Of a DNA stretch of 64,000 nt, positions 1 through 8,453 are shown piece by piece; position 1 is the first letter of the stretch, and each line of letters opens with the position of its first letter. Both the position numbers and the translations under genes were made by a program. The notes under the pieces were generated by a model. It was given only the letters and a program-made list of their open reading frames with translations. It was not told the origin of the DNA and made no database searches. Source of the stretch: Bradyrhizobium sp. CCGUVB1N3 (GTDB taxonomy: Bacteria > Pseudomonadota > Alphaproteobacteria > Rhizobiales > Xanthobacteraceae). Location of the stretch: contig NZ_JANADR010000001.1 of assembly GCF_024199925.1 (NCBI RefSeq), forward strand, positions 2,666,001 to 2,730,000, in the 5' to 3' direction.

Positions 1-903
1 CTCGCCAGGCAGGCCGGCATCCCCGACGGCGTGCTCAACACCGTGCACGGATTTGGCGAAGAGGCCGGCAAGGCGCTGACAGAGCATCCCGCGATCAAGG
101 CGATCGGCTTCGTCGGCGAAAGCGCGACAGGCTCGGCGATCATGAAGCAGGGTGCACCGACCCTGAAGCGCGTGCATTTCGAGCTCGGTGGCAAGAACCC
201 GGTGATCGTGTTCGACGATGCCGACCTCGACCGCGCGCTCGATGCCGTCGTGTTCATGATCTACTCGCTCAACGGCGAGCGCTGCACCTCCTCCAGCCGC
301 CTCTTGGTCCAGGCGAGCATTGCCGAAAAGTTCGTCGAGAAGCTCACCGCGCGCGTGAACGCACTGAGGGTCGGCCATCCCCTCGATCCCGCGACCGAGA
401 TCGGACCACTGATCCACGAGCGGCATCTCGCCAAGGTCTGCTCCTATTTCGACGTCGCGCGCCAGGACGGCGCGGTCATCGCCGCTGGCGGCAAGGCGCA
501 TGACGGTCCCGGCGGCGGGCACTACGTGCAGCCGACACTGGTGACCGGCGCACACAGCAAGATGCGTGTCGCGCAGGAGGAAGTGTTCGGCCCGTTCCTC
601 ACCGTGCTGCCGTTCCGCGACGAGACCGACGCCGTCGAGATCGCGAACGACATCCGCTATGGCCTCACCGGCTATGTCTGGACCAACGACATGGGCCGCG
701 CGCTGCGTGTCGCCGACGCGCTCGAGGCCGGCATGATCTGGCTGAACTCGGAAAACGTCCGCCATCTGCCGACGCCATTCGGCGGCATGAAGGCCTCAGG
801 TATCGGCCGCGACGGCGGCGACTATTCGTTCGACTTCTACATGGAAACCAAGCACGTCTCGCTCGCGCGGGGCACGCACAAGATTCAGAAACTGGGAATC
901 TAG
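1..903 (+). CDS. hpaE: 5-carboxymethyl-2-hydroxymuconate semialdehyde dehydrogenase, 3' part
   Basis: This is the C-terminal part of an NAD(P)-dependent aldehyde dehydrogenase; frame 1 is open from the first base, so the start lies upstream of the window. The general-base Glu (FELGGKNP, near 181) and the nucleophilic Cys (NGERCTSSSR, codon at 283-285) are both present, followed by the EEVFGPF cofactor motif. The next gene encodes an extradiol homoprotocatechuate dioxygenase, so the expected substrate is the semialdehyde made by that ring cleavage, oxidised to the dicarboxylate in the cytoplasm. The substrate assignment rests on context; the superfamily call is certain. Confidence 0.85.
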   Translation, partial: LARQAGIPDGVLNTVHGFGEEAGKALTEHPAIKAIGFVGESATGSAIMKQGAPTLKRVHFELGGKNPVIVFDDADLDRALDAVVFMIYSLNGERCTSSSRLLVQASIAEKFVEKLTARVNALRVGHPLDPATEIGPLIHERHLAKVCSYFDVARQDGAVIAAGGKAHDGPGGGHYVQPTLVTGAHSKMRVAQEEVFGPFLTVLPFRDETDAVEIANDIRYGLTGYVWTNDMGRALRVADALEAGMIWLNSENVRHLPTPFGGMKASGIGRDGGDYSFDFYMETKHVSLARGTHKIQKLGI

Positions 904-913
904 AACAACCATC

Positions 914-1010
914 GTTCCGGGGCGCGCGCAGCGCGAACCACAGATGCGCAATTGCGCATCGGGGAACCTCGAGATTCCGGGTTCGGCTCTTCGAGCCGCC
1001 CCGGAATGAC
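914..1010. repeat. Interspersed palindromic repeat, family B
   Basis: The unit is bounded by ATTCCGGGG-like and CCCCGGAATGAC ends and contains CTCGAGATTCCGGGTTC and the sub-palindrome TGCGCAATTGCGCA. Related copies lie at 6087, 11008, 21122, 43231 and 46805. This copy sits inside the hpa operon between two co-directional genes. Confidence 0.8.
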
Positions 1011-1029
1011 CAATCTGAGGGGAAACGCA

Positions 1030-2013
1030 ATGCCCGCACCGCAACACGTCTTCGAGCCGCCCTTCAACATCATCCGCTCGAGCCACGCCGTGCTCGACGT
1101 AACCGACCTGAAGCTCAGCCGCGAGTTCTACGAGACCACCGTCGGCCTTCATGTCGAGGATGCCGACGACAACGTCGTGTACCTGCGCGGCGCGGAAGAG
1201 CATCAGCACCATTCGCTGGTGCTGCGCAAGGCCGCCGTGCCGGCCTGCAACCGCCTCGGCTTCAAGGTCGGCAACGAGAAGGATCTCGACAAGGCGGCCG
1301 CCTTCCTTACCGAGAACGGTCTCAAGCACGCGTTCGTCGACCAGCCGTTCCAGGGCCGCACGCTGCAATTCACCGATCCTTTCGGCTTCCAGATCGAGCT
1401 CTACGCATCGATGGAGAAGCGGCCGCATCTGCTCCGGCGCTATGATCTCTACAGGGGATGCCACCCGCAGCGGCTTGATCATTTCAACGTCTTCGCGGCC
1501 GAAGTGCAGGACACGGTCGATTTCTATGCGCGGCTCGGCTTCCGCCTCACCGAATATGCGGAGGAGGACGGGCCGAACGGCCGCATCGCCGCCGCCTGGA
1601 TGCATCGCAAAGGCAACGTCCACGACTTCGCCATCACCAACGGCAAGGGCCCGCGGCTGCATCACTTCGCCTACTGGACGCCGACAGCGATGAACATCAT
1701 CCATCTCTGCGACGTCATGGCCTCCCAGGGCTTCGTGAAGAACATCGAGCGCGGCCCCGGGCGTCACGGCATCTCGAACGCGTTCTTCCTCTATGTTCGC
1801 GATCCCGACGGCCACCGCCTCGAGCTCTATACCAGCGACTATTTTACCGGCGATCACGACCACGAGCCGCTGCGCTGGTCGCTGCGCGATCCGCGCCGGC
1901 AGACGCTGTGGGGCGCGCCGGCCCCGCGCTCCTGGTTCGAGCAGGGCTCGCCGTTCACAGGACAGGCCGTCCGCGAGCCGAAGTTCGTGGCTGACGTGCT
2001 GGTGGCGGACTGA
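1030..2013 (+). CDS. hpaD: 3,4-dihydroxyphenylacetate (homoprotocatechuate) 2,3-dioxygenase, VOC type
   Basis: Extradiol ring-cleavage dioxygenase of the vicinal-oxygen-chelate fold, 327 aa, with two pairs of beta-alpha-beta modules. Expected Fe(II) or Mn(II) ligands are His151 (RLDHFN), His211 or His212 (PRLHHFAY) and Glu265 (HRLELYT), with the typical GPGRHGISNAF segment before the last ligand. It resembles actinobacterial homoprotocatechuate 2,3-dioxygenase more than the LigB-type HpaD of enterics. The ATG at 1030 was chosen over an upstream in-frame start at 952 because GAGGGG precedes it and the upstream codons fall inside a repeat. Its stop codon directly abuts the ATG of the next gene. 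Confidence 0.88.
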   Translation: MPAPQHVFEPPFNIIRSSHAVLDVTDLKLSREFYETTVGLHVEDADDNVVYLRGAEEHQHHSLVLRKAAVPACNRLGFKVGNEKDLDKAAAFLTENGLKHAFVDQPFQGRTLQFTDPFGFQIELYASMEKRPHLLRRYDLYRGCHPQRLDHFNVFAAEVQDTVDFYARLGFRLTEYAEEDGPNGRIAAAWMHRKGNVHDFAITNGKGPRLHHFAYWTPTAMNIIHLCDVMASQGFVKNIERGPGRHGISNAFFLYVRDPDGHRLELYTSDYFTGDHDHEPLRWSLRDPRRQTLWGAPAPRSWFEQGSPFTGQAVREPKFVADVLVAD

Positions 2014-2886
2014 ATGATGCAAGCCCCTCGCATTGCGACCTATTCCGTCAAGGGTGCAACCAAATATGGTGCCGTCGTCGACGGCGGCATCGTCGATCTC
2101 TCCGCGCGCCACGCCAAGGACCATCCGACGCTGCGCGAGGTAATCGCAGCCGGCAAGCTGGTAAGCTTTGCAGAAGAAGCTGCCGGCCGCACGCCGGATC
2201 ATGCGATCGCCGACATCACCTGGCTGCCGCCGGTGCCTGCGCCGGAGAAGATCATCTGCATCGGCGTCAACTATCCCGACCGCAACGCCGAGTACAAGGA
2301 TGGCCAGGACGCCCCGAAATATCCGAGCATGTTCATGCGCTCGCCCCGCTCCTTCGTCGGCCACGAGACGCCGCTGGTGCGCCCACGCGCATCCGCGCAG
2401 CTCGACTATGAAGGCGAGATCGTGCTGGTGATCGGCAAGGCCGGCCGGCACATCCCGGAAAGCAGCGCGCTCGACCACATCGCCGCGATCACGCTGTGCA
2501 ATGAAGGCTCGGTGCGTGACTGGCTGCGACACGCCAAGTTCAACGTCACACAAGGCAAGAATTTCGACTCCAGCGGCAGCCTCGGCCCGTGGCTCGTTCC
2601 CTATACGCAGGAGTCGCAGCTTGCCGATGTGCGTCTGACCACGCGCGTCAACGGTGAGCTTCGGCAGGACGACTCTACCGGCCGGCTAATCTTTCCGTTC
2701 CGCTACCTCATCAACTACATCTCGACGTTTGCTACGCTCGTTCCCGGCGACATCATCGTCACGGGCACGCCGACCGGCGCCGGCGCGCGCTTCGATCCGC
2801 CGCGCTTTCTGAAGCCCGGCGATGTCATCGACGTCGAAGCCGAAGGCATCGGCCTATTGCGCAACGGCGTCGTCGACGAAGCCTGA
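2014..2886 (+). CDS. Fumarylacetoacetate hydrolase family protein (putative HHDD isomerase/OPET decarboxylase)
   Basis: A 290-aa FAH-fold enzyme with a short N-terminal domain and a catalytic domain beginning at ICIGVNYPDRNAEYKDG. Metal-binding acidic residues are visible in LDYEGEIVLVIG and in GKNFDSSGSLGP; the GDIIVTGTPTGAG and LKPGDVIDVEAEGIG motifs close the domain. Its ATG follows the hpaD stop with no gap, which implies translational coupling. In the homoprotocatechuate pathway HpaG performs decarboxylation and isomerisation of the cleavage product; this single-module protein is a candidate for one or both steps. Other members hydrolyse acylpyruvates, so the exact reaction is inferred. 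Confidence 0.8.
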   Translation: MMQAPRIATYSVKGATKYGAVVDGGIVDLSARHAKDHPTLREVIAAGKLVSFAEEAAGRTPDHAIADITWLPPVPAPEKIICIGVNYPDRNAEYKDGQDAPKYPSMFMRSPRSFVGHETPLVRPRASAQLDYEGEIVLVIGKAGRHIPESSALDHIAAITLCNEGSVRDWLRHAKFNVTQGKNFDSSGSLGPWLVPYTQESQLADVRLTTRVNGELRQDDSTGRLIFPFRYLINYISTFATLVPGDIIVTGTPTGAGARFDPPRFLKPGDVIDVEAEGIGLLRNGVVDEA

Positions 2887-2906
2887 CATCTGGATTGGAA
2901 GCAACC

Positions 2907-4532
2907 ATGACCACCCTCACCGGCGGCGAAGCGATCGTAAGCGGCCTTGTCGCCCATGGCGTCGACACCGTGTTCGGCCTGCCGGGCGCGCAGATCTATG
3001 GCCTGTTCGACGCCTTCCACCAGGCTCAGCTCAAGGTGATCGGCGCGCGGCACGAGCAGGCCTGCGGTTACATGGCCTTCGGCTATGCGCGCGCGAGCGG
3101 CAGGCCGGGCGTGTTCAGCGTGGTCCCCGGCCCCGGCGTGCTCAATGCGAGCGCCGCGCTCCTCACCGCCTTCGGCTGCAACGAGCCGGTGCTCTGCGTC
3201 ACCGGCCAGGTGCCGACCGCCTTTCTCGGCAAGGGCCGCGGCCATCTGCATGAAATGCCGGATCAGCTCGGGACCCTGCGCAGCTATGTGAAATGGGCGG
3301 ACAGGATCGAAGCGCCAGCCAACGCGCCGACGGTTGTCGCACGCGCGTTCCAGGAGATGATGTCGGGACGCCGCGGCCCGGCCTCGGTCGAGATGCCCTG
3401 GGACGTCTTCACGCAGCGCGCGGAGACAGCGCCTGCGCAGATGCTCACGCCCTTGCCTGCACCGCAGCCCGATCCCGACGCCGTGAAGCAGGCCGCTAGC
3501 CTGATCAAGGCCGCCAAGGCACCGATGATCTTCGTCGGCAGCGGAGCGATCGATGCGCGCGAAGAGATCCTCGAGCTCGCCGAGATGATCGATGCCCCCG
3601 TCGTCGCCTTCCGAAGCGGTCGCGGCATCGTCTCCAACGCGCACGAGCTTGGGCTCACCATGGCGGCCGCCTACAAGCTGTGGCCAAACACGGATCTCAT
3701 GATCGGCATCGGCACGCGGCTCGAATTGCCCACCATGTCGCGCTGGCCGTTCCGCCCGGACGGGCTGAAATGCATCCGGATCGATATCGATCCGGTCGAG
3801 ATGCGGCGCTTTTCCGCCGACGCAGCGATCATCGCCGATGCCAAGGCCGCGACCGCCGATCTTGCAGCCGCCGTGCGCAAGGTGGGCTACAGCAAGACCA
3901 GCGGCCGCCGCGCCGCGATCCGCGAGGCCACCGCCTCCGCGCAAGCGGAGATCCAGCGCATCCAGCCGCAGATGGCGTATCTCAACATCCTGCGCGAGGT
4001 GCTGCCGGCAAACGCGATCGTCACCGATGAATTATCGCAGGTCGGCTTCGCCTCCTGGTACGGTTTTCCGATCTACGAGCCGCGCACCTTCGTCACCTCG
4101 GGCTATCAGGGCACGCTCGGCTCCGGCTTCCCGACTGCGCTCGGCGCCAAGGTCGCCAATCCCGACAAGCCGGTCGTCGCGATCACCGGTGACGGAGGCT
4201 TCATGTTCGGCGTGCAGGAGCTTGCCACCGCCGTGCAGTTCAACATCGCCGTGGTGACGCTGGTGTTCAACAACAACGCCTATGGCAACGTGCGCCGCGA
4301 TCAGCGCGAGCGCTTTGACGGCCGCGTGGTGGCGTCCGATCTCGTCAATCCGGATTTCGTCAAGCTTGCGGAGTCCTTTGGCGTCGCGGCCGCACGCGTG
4401 ACTTCACCGGATCATTTCAAGGCCGCACTGGAGAAGGCGCTCGCCCATGGCGGACCATCTCTGCTGTCGATCGAGGTGCCGCGGGATTCCGAAGTGAGCC
4501 CGTGGGCGTTCATTCATCCGCCGAAGCCGTAG
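2907..4532 (+). CDS. Thiamine-diphosphate-dependent enzyme (acetolactate synthase/decarboxylase-like)
   Basis: A 541-aa enzyme of the acetolactate synthase-type superfamily. The PYR domain carries the conserved Glu50 (ARHEQACGYMA) that activates thiamine diphosphate, a central FAD/DHS-like domain follows, and the C-terminal PP domain has GDGG at residues 428-431 followed by the NNN motif. It lies 20 bp after the FAH gene and probably closes the hpa operon. A classical homoprotocatechuate pathway does not need a TPP enzyme; a 2-oxoacid decarboxylase or carboligase acting on a side product is possible. Without regulatory subunits nearby it is unlikely to be the biosynthetic acetohydroxyacid synthase. 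An upstream TTG at 2895 is less likely than this ATG. Confidence 0.8.
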   Translation: MTTLTGGEAIVSGLVAHGVDTVFGLPGAQIYGLFDAFHQAQLKVIGARHEQACGYMAFGYARASGRPGVFSVVPGPGVLNASAALLTAFGCNEPVLCVTGQVPTAFLGKGRGHLHEMPDQLGTLRSYVKWADRIEAPANAPTVVARAFQEMMSGRRGPASVEMPWDVFTQRAETAPAQMLTPLPAPQPDPDAVKQAASLIKAAKAPMIFVGSGAIDAREEILELAEMIDAPVVAFRSGRGIVSNAHELGLTMAAAYKLWPNTDLMIGIGTRLELPTMSRWPFRPDGLKCIRIDIDPVEMRRFSADAAIIADAKAATADLAAAVRKVGYSKTSGRRAAIREATASAQAEIQRIQPQMAYLNILREVLPANAIVTDELSQVGFASWYGFPIYEPRTFVTSGYQGTLGSGFPTALGAKVANPDKPVVAITGDGGFMFGVQELATAVQFNIAVVTLVFNNNAYGNVRRDQRERFDGRVVASDLVNPDFVKLAESFGVAAARVTSPDHFKAALEKALAHGGPSLLSIEVPRDSEVSPWAFIHPPKP

Positions 4533-4533
4533 C

Positions 4534-4643
4534 TCCTCATGGTGAGGAGGCGCGTAGCGCCGTCTCGAACCATGAAGGCCCGCGTCTCTCATCTTGGCCT
4601 TCATCCTTCGAGACGCGCGCGAGCGCGCTCCTCAGGATGAGGG
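4534..4643. repeat. Interspersed palindromic repeat, family A
   Basis: Unit running from CTCATGGTGAGGAGGCGC through GTCTCGAACCATGAAGGCC and a near mirror GGCCTTCATCCTTCGAGACG to CTCCTCAGGATGAGG. It fills the gap between two convergent genes and can fold into a long stem, so it may terminate both. Other copies are at 16874, 28827, 36252 and 63001. Confidence 0.85.
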
Positions 4644-4649
4644 GATGGA

Positions 4650-5303
4650 TTAGCGCGTTCTGCGAAATGTCAGATTGATCCGTTGCTGGCCGAGCAGCGC
4701 ATGCTCGCCGTCGGCGAGCGGCGCGACGCCGTGATAGGCGAGCCGGCTCGCACCGCCCCAGGCCACGACATCGCCATGCACGAGCCGAACGCGGCGCGGC
4801 TTGTCGCTACGCGCCATGCCGCCGAACAGGAAGATCGCGGGAAGCCCGAGGGAGACCGACACGATCGGCGCTGAGAGATCCAGCTCGTCCTTGTCCTGGT
4901 GCAGTGACAGCCGCGTGCCGGGCTCGTAGCGATTGACGAGGCAGGCATCAGGCGCGAAGCCGGCAAAACCACCCTCCTCGGCCGCCCGTCTCGCCAGGTC
5001 TCGGAATATCGGCGGCATCTCCGGCCAAGGCCTATCGGACAGCGGATCGATCGGATCATAGCGATAGCCGGTGTGATCGGTGATCCAGCCGCGCTCGCCG
5101 CAATTCGTCATCGCCACCGACATCTGATAGCCACCGGGCGTCGTCATCTGCCGAAACGACGACTGCGCCGTGATCGCGCGGACGGCGGCGATCAGCTCAT
5201 GCTCGATCGTCCCTGCAAATCCACGCAACACCACGGCTCCGTCGGCGATATCTTCGCGCGACGGCTGGGCCTCGGCGAGGCTATCGAACAAATCCGCAGT
5301 CAA
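4650..5303 (-). CDS. alkB: DNA oxidative demethylase AlkB
   Basis: Fe(II)/2-oxoglutarate dioxygenase of 217 aa that repairs 1-methyladenine and 3-methylcytosine in nucleic acids. Iron ligands are His135 and Asp137 (LSLHQDKDELD) and His191 (LAYHGVAPL); the 2-oxoglutarate and substrate arginines are Arg208 and Arg214 near the C terminus (QRINLTFR). The spacing matches E. coli AlkB closely. It follows another 2OG oxygenase gene with a 9-bp gap, so the two probably form one transcript. No ada gene or alkyl-damage regulator is seen in the window. Confidence 0.93.
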   Translation of the reverse strand: MTADLFDSLAEAQPSREDIADGAVVLRGFAGTIEHELIAAVRAITAQSSFRQMTTPGGYQMSVAMTNCGERGWITDHTGYRYDPIDPLSDRPWPEMPPIFRDLARRAAEEGGFAGFAPDACLVNRYEPGTRLSLHQDKDELDLSAPIVSVSLGLPAIFLFGGMARSDKPRRVRLVHGDVVAWGGASRLAYHGVAPLADGEHALLGQQRINLTFRRTR

Positions 5304-5312
5304 CGGCCGTGC

Positions 5313-6062
5313 TCACTTTGCATCATGGAAGATCACGCCCAGCGTATGGCGCCGTCCGGACCGGATCCGGCTGACACCATGGCGCAGATTAACCCGATAC
5401 GTGCCGCGCGTCCCCTGCACCGGACGATGATGCACGGCAAAGGCGACCGCGTCGCCCTGCGCCAGCGGCACGACCTCGGCACGCGACTGCATACGCGGAC
5501 GCTGCTCGGTCAGCACGAACTCGCCGCCGGTGAAATCGCGGCCCGGTTCGGACAGGAGGATCGCGACCTGGATCGGGAATACGTGCTCGCCATAGAGATC
5601 CTGATGCAGGCAGTTGTAGTCGCCGGCCTCATATTGCAGCAGCAGCGGCGTCGGCCGACTCTGGCCCGCCTCGTGGCAGCGCTTCAGGAACGCGTCATGC
5701 CGCGCGGGATAGCGGATATCGATCCCCATCCCCTCGTTCCAGCGATTGGCGATGCCGTGCAGATGCGCGTAGAGCGCCGGGCGGGTTTCCGCGATGAGAG
5801 CCGGCAGCGGATAAGAAAAATACTTGTACTCGCCACGGCCGAAACCGTGGCGGCCCATCACGATGCGGCTGCGGAAGTTTGCGTCGTCGGGATAGAGCGC
5901 GGCGATTGCACGGCATTCCTCCGGCGTGAGCAGGCTTTTGAGGATCGCGCAGCCCTGTGCGTCAAGTTCGCCGGCGATCTGGGCCCAGTCGAGGGCATCG
6001 ACTCGGGTGGCGATATCAATCGTCTCATCAGGAGTACTCGGCTTACGTTTCGCGATTGCCAT
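5313..6062 (-). CDS. 2OG-Fe(II) oxygenase family protein
   Basis: A 249-aa double-stranded beta-helix oxygenase. The iron motif is HxD (His153, Asp155 in CLHQDLYGEHVFP), a distal His follows around 211-228, and RVNLRHGVSR near residue 223-232 likely binds 2-oxoglutarate. It resembles prolyl-hydroxylase-like proteins annotated only as 2OG-Fe(II) oxygenase. The start at 6062 leaves AGGA nine bases upstream; the ORF could extend further, but that runs through a family B repeat. It is the promoter-proximal gene of a pair with alkB, which suggests a repair or RNA/protein modification role, but the substrate is unknown. Confidence 0.78.
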   Translation of the reverse strand: MAIAKRKPSTPDETIDIATRVDALDWAQIAGELDAQGCAILKSLLTPEECRAIAALYPDDANFRSRIVMGRHGFGRGEYKYFSYPLPALIAETRPALYAHLHGIANRWNEGMGIDIRYPARHDAFLKRCHEAGQSRPTPLLLQYEAGDYNCLHQDLYGEHVFPIQVAILLSEPGRDFTGGEFVLTEQRPRMQSRAEVVPLAQGDAVAFAVHHRPVQGTRGTYRVNLRHGVSRIRSGRRHTLGVIFHDAK

Positions 6063-6086
6063 ACCGGTCATCCTATCCACAACTGT

Positions 6087-6184
6087 TATTCCGGGGCGCG
6101 CCCTCTTGGGCGCGAGCCCGGAATCCATCCTCCCGATCGTGGTTATGGATTCCGGGCTCGCCCTTCCGGCGCCCCGGAATGACG
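6087..6184. repeat. Interspersed palindromic repeat, family B
   Basis: Copy bounded by TTATTCCGGGGCGCGCC and GCGCCCCGGAATGACG with inner arms GAGCCCGGAATCCAT and ATGGATTCCGGGCTC. It lies just upstream of the 2OG oxygenase gene and after the DUF2848 gene. Confidence 0.8.
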
Positions 6185-6237
6185 GAAATGGTGTTGCAGA
6201 TCTCTGCCGCAACGGCCACCCGATTTGCGGGCGGAAC

Positions 6238-6924
6238 CTAGCCGAGCACCGGCAGCGTCATCACGTCATAGGCGTGCCGGATCGTGCGCTTCAGCACGGG
6301 ATCCTCCAGCTCGAACTCGAAGCGGTCGGCGGGGCGGATGCCGCCCTTGGCGGCAAAGGTGCCGCCGAACATGGCGCAGCCGTCGGGCAGCTTCTTGCCG
6401 TCGAAGCCGCGCGTGATCAGTTCGTCGACCGGCAGCATCGCATCCAGCGTGCCCTCCTGGTAGAGCACGCGCTCGCCGTTGATCCAGGCATAGGAGCGCA
6501 GGACCATCTTGTCCCAGTGGTTGATCACGTCCTCGAGCTCCCACAACACCGGCGCGACAACCTTGTCGCACATCTGCTTCGAGACGGTCACGCTGTAGGC
6601 CTCGACCTTGCGGTCGGTATGGTCGGAGCCGCAGCCGACGAAGATGCGGCCCTGCCAGCCGATCAGCACGAACTCGACCTCGCCGGAGGAGGCGCCGCCA
6701 GAACATTCGATGCTGTCTTCCGTCGTCAGCCGCCGCGCCGAGACGCGGTAGTAGATCGGCGTCGACGCGGGCCGCGCGATGCCGACAGCCTCCAACTCGG
6801 CAATGTGCTTGTCGCGGGCGACGGGATCGCGGCCGGTCCAGCCGGCAATGACGGCCTGGTCGATCGCAAGCGTCAGCGGCGTTGTCGCGTCCTGGGCATC
6901 GACGGTGAAGGTCAGGTCAAACAC
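6238..6924 (-). CDS. DUF2848 family protein
   Basis: A 228-aa soluble protein whose whole length matches my memory of the DUF2848 family, including DRKVEAYSVTVSKQMCDK, the SYAWINGERVLYQEGTL segment and a C-terminal FGGTFAAKGGIRPADRF region recalling FAH-like folds. The family is often encoded beside amidases. Here its start codon overlaps the 3' end of the amidase gene by 8 nt, so the two are translationally coupled. No catalytic residues can be assigned with confidence; a role in handling the acid released by the amidase is only an inference. Confidence 0.75.
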   Translation of the reverse strand: MFDLTFTVDAQDATTPLTLAIDQAVIAGWTGRDPVARDKHIAELEAVGIARPASTPIYYRVSARRLTTEDSIECSGGASSGEVEFVLIGWQGRIFVGCGSDHTDRKVEAYSVTVSKQMCDKVVAPVLWELEDVINHWDKMVLRSYAWINGERVLYQEGTLDAMLPVDELITRGFDGKKLPDGCAMFGGTFAAKGGIRPADRFEFELEDPVLKRTIRHAYDVMTLPVLG

Positions 6925-8266
6925 GGATCACGGCCTCCATGCCGGCAGCAAGCTCGAAAATGCGATGGTCCGTTCCGCCAGCGCCCGCCAGCATGAGGCC
7001 GACGGGAACCTCGCCCTCGCGATGGGCAGGCAGCGAGATCGCGCAACCATCGATCATGTTGATGAGGGTGCAGTTGCGCAAGGCACGCAGGTTCGCCGTG
7101 GTGAACGCCTTCTCGTCGGCAAGATCGGCGATCTTCGGCGGCGTGTTGGCGGTGGTCGGCAGCACCAGCGCGTCATAGGGCGCGATCCGTGCATTGACCC
7201 GCGCGATCAGCGAACGGCGCTCGTTGAGGAGATCGATGTAGTCGGCCGCGCTCTGCGCCTCGCCGCGCATGATCCGCACCGCGACGCGGGGATCATAGAC
7301 GTCGCCCTTGGCCGTGATGAGATAGCGGTGCCAGGCGAAGCTTTCGGCGGCCGCAAAGCCGCCCTTGGCGTTCATGGGGCCGATGTCGTGGAATTCCGAC
7401 ATCTCGATGCGCTCGATGGCCGCGCCGTGACCGGCGAGCGTCTCCAGCGCGCGATCGAAGGTCTGCGCCACTGCCGTATCGAGGTCGTCGAGCGCAATCG
7501 TGGTCGGCACTGCAAGCCGCATGCCCTTCACGGCGCGCGGCTTCAGCGGAGCGATCGGCTCGTTCGCCAGCACGGCGTCGAGCACGGCACAGCAACCGAC
7601 CGTTCGCGCCAAGGGTCCGATGCTGTCGAGCGAGAAAGACAACGGCACTGCGCCGTCGAGCGGCACGCGACGCTGCGTCGGCTTGTAGCCGACGATGCCG
7701 TTATAGGCCGCCGGGATGCGGCAGGAGCCGCCGGTATCGGTACCGAGCGCAGCATGCGCCATGCCGTCCAGCACGGACACCGCCGCGCCCGAGGACGAGC
7801 CGCCGGGCACGTGGCCCTCGGCTCGGTTCCAGGCGCCCTTCGGCGTGCCGAAATGCGGGTTGATGCCGATGCCGGAATAGGCAAACTCGGTCATGTTGGT
7901 CCGCCCCATCACCACGAAGCCGGCGTGGCGCAGCCGCGCAACCGCCGCCGCATCGTGCTCCGCCGGATCGGAATCATCGAGCGCGCGGGAGCCGGCCCGC
8001 GTCACCTGCCCCTTGATGTCAAAGAGATCCTTGATCGAGATCGGAATACCGGCATAGCGCGACGGCGCCGCGTTGACCTCACGCAAGCCATCCATCGCAT
8101 CTGCCGCAGTCAGCGCAGCCTGTTTGTCGACATCGATAAAGGTGCGTCGACCTTCGCCGGCCGGATCGGCGATCCTGGCAAGGCACTCCTCGACCAGCTT
8201 GCGGGAGGTCGTGCGGCCGTTCTCGAGGTCTTCGGCAAGTTTTGCCAGTGTCGGAAAGTTGGGCAT
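6917..8266 (-). CDS. Amidase (amidase-signature family)
   Basis: A 449-aa amidase-signature hydrolase with the Ser-cisSer-Lys triad: Lys79 (ISIKDLFDIKG), cis-Ser157 in PGGSSSG, and nucleophile Ser181 in TDTGGSCRIPA. GatA-type context is absent, so a small-molecule amide or carbamate is the likely substrate, cleaved in the cytoplasm. The start at 8266 (MPNFPTLAKL) follows GTGAG; the longer ORF start is not needed by the family. It is the first gene of a pair with the DUF2848 gene and is divergent from the zinc-ribbon gene at 8454. Confidence 0.87.
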   Translation of the reverse strand: MPNFPTLAKLAEDLENGRTTSRKLVEECLARIADPAGEGRRTFIDVDKQAALTAADAMDGLREVNAAPSRYAGIPISIKDLFDIKGQVTRAGSRALDDSDPAEHDAAAVARLRHAGFVVMGRTNMTEFAYSGIGINPHFGTPKGAWNRAEGHVPGGSSSGAAVSVLDGMAHAALGTDTGGSCRIPAAYNGIVGYKPTQRRVPLDGAVPLSFSLDSIGPLARTVGCCAVLDAVLANEPIAPLKPRAVKGMRLAVPTTIALDDLDTAVAQTFDRALETLAGHGAAIERIEMSEFHDIGPMNAKGGFAAAESFAWHRYLITAKGDVYDPRVAVRIMRGEAQSAADYIDLLNERRSLIARVNARIAPYDALVLPTTANTPPKIADLADEKAFTTANLRALRNCTLINMIDGCAISLPAHREGEVPVGLMLAGAGGTDHRIFELAAGMEAVIRV

Positions 8267-8387
8267 GTCTGTCTCACGGAATATTGGCACGCGCAATCTA
8301 TCGCGGTGGCTCAGTTCGACACAAGCATCGTGCGCGCGACGGTATACTTACCATGCGCGCACATCGCTGGACCGTTGACGGCCAATA

Positions 8388-8397
8388 GTCAATTGTC
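8388..8397. promoter_or_regulatory. Candidate operator half-palindrome TAGTCAATTGTC
   Basis: GTCAATTGTC preceded by TA lies in the divergent gap between amidase and zinc-ribbon genes. It differs by one base from the perfect palindrome GTCAATTGAC at 17848, which is in another divergent gap of the lipid catabolic region. A shared regulator is inferred. Confidence 0.35.
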
Positions 8398-8453
8398 GCA
8401 TCAAGATCGAAACGGGCAGGCTCCAAGCCTGTACTTTGGGAGGACTTGCCGCA

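Noticed and set aside
914..1029. Upstream extension of hpaD to 952
   Set aside because: The extra codons lie in an interspersed repeat and are absent from the enzyme family; GAGGGG marks the start at 1030.
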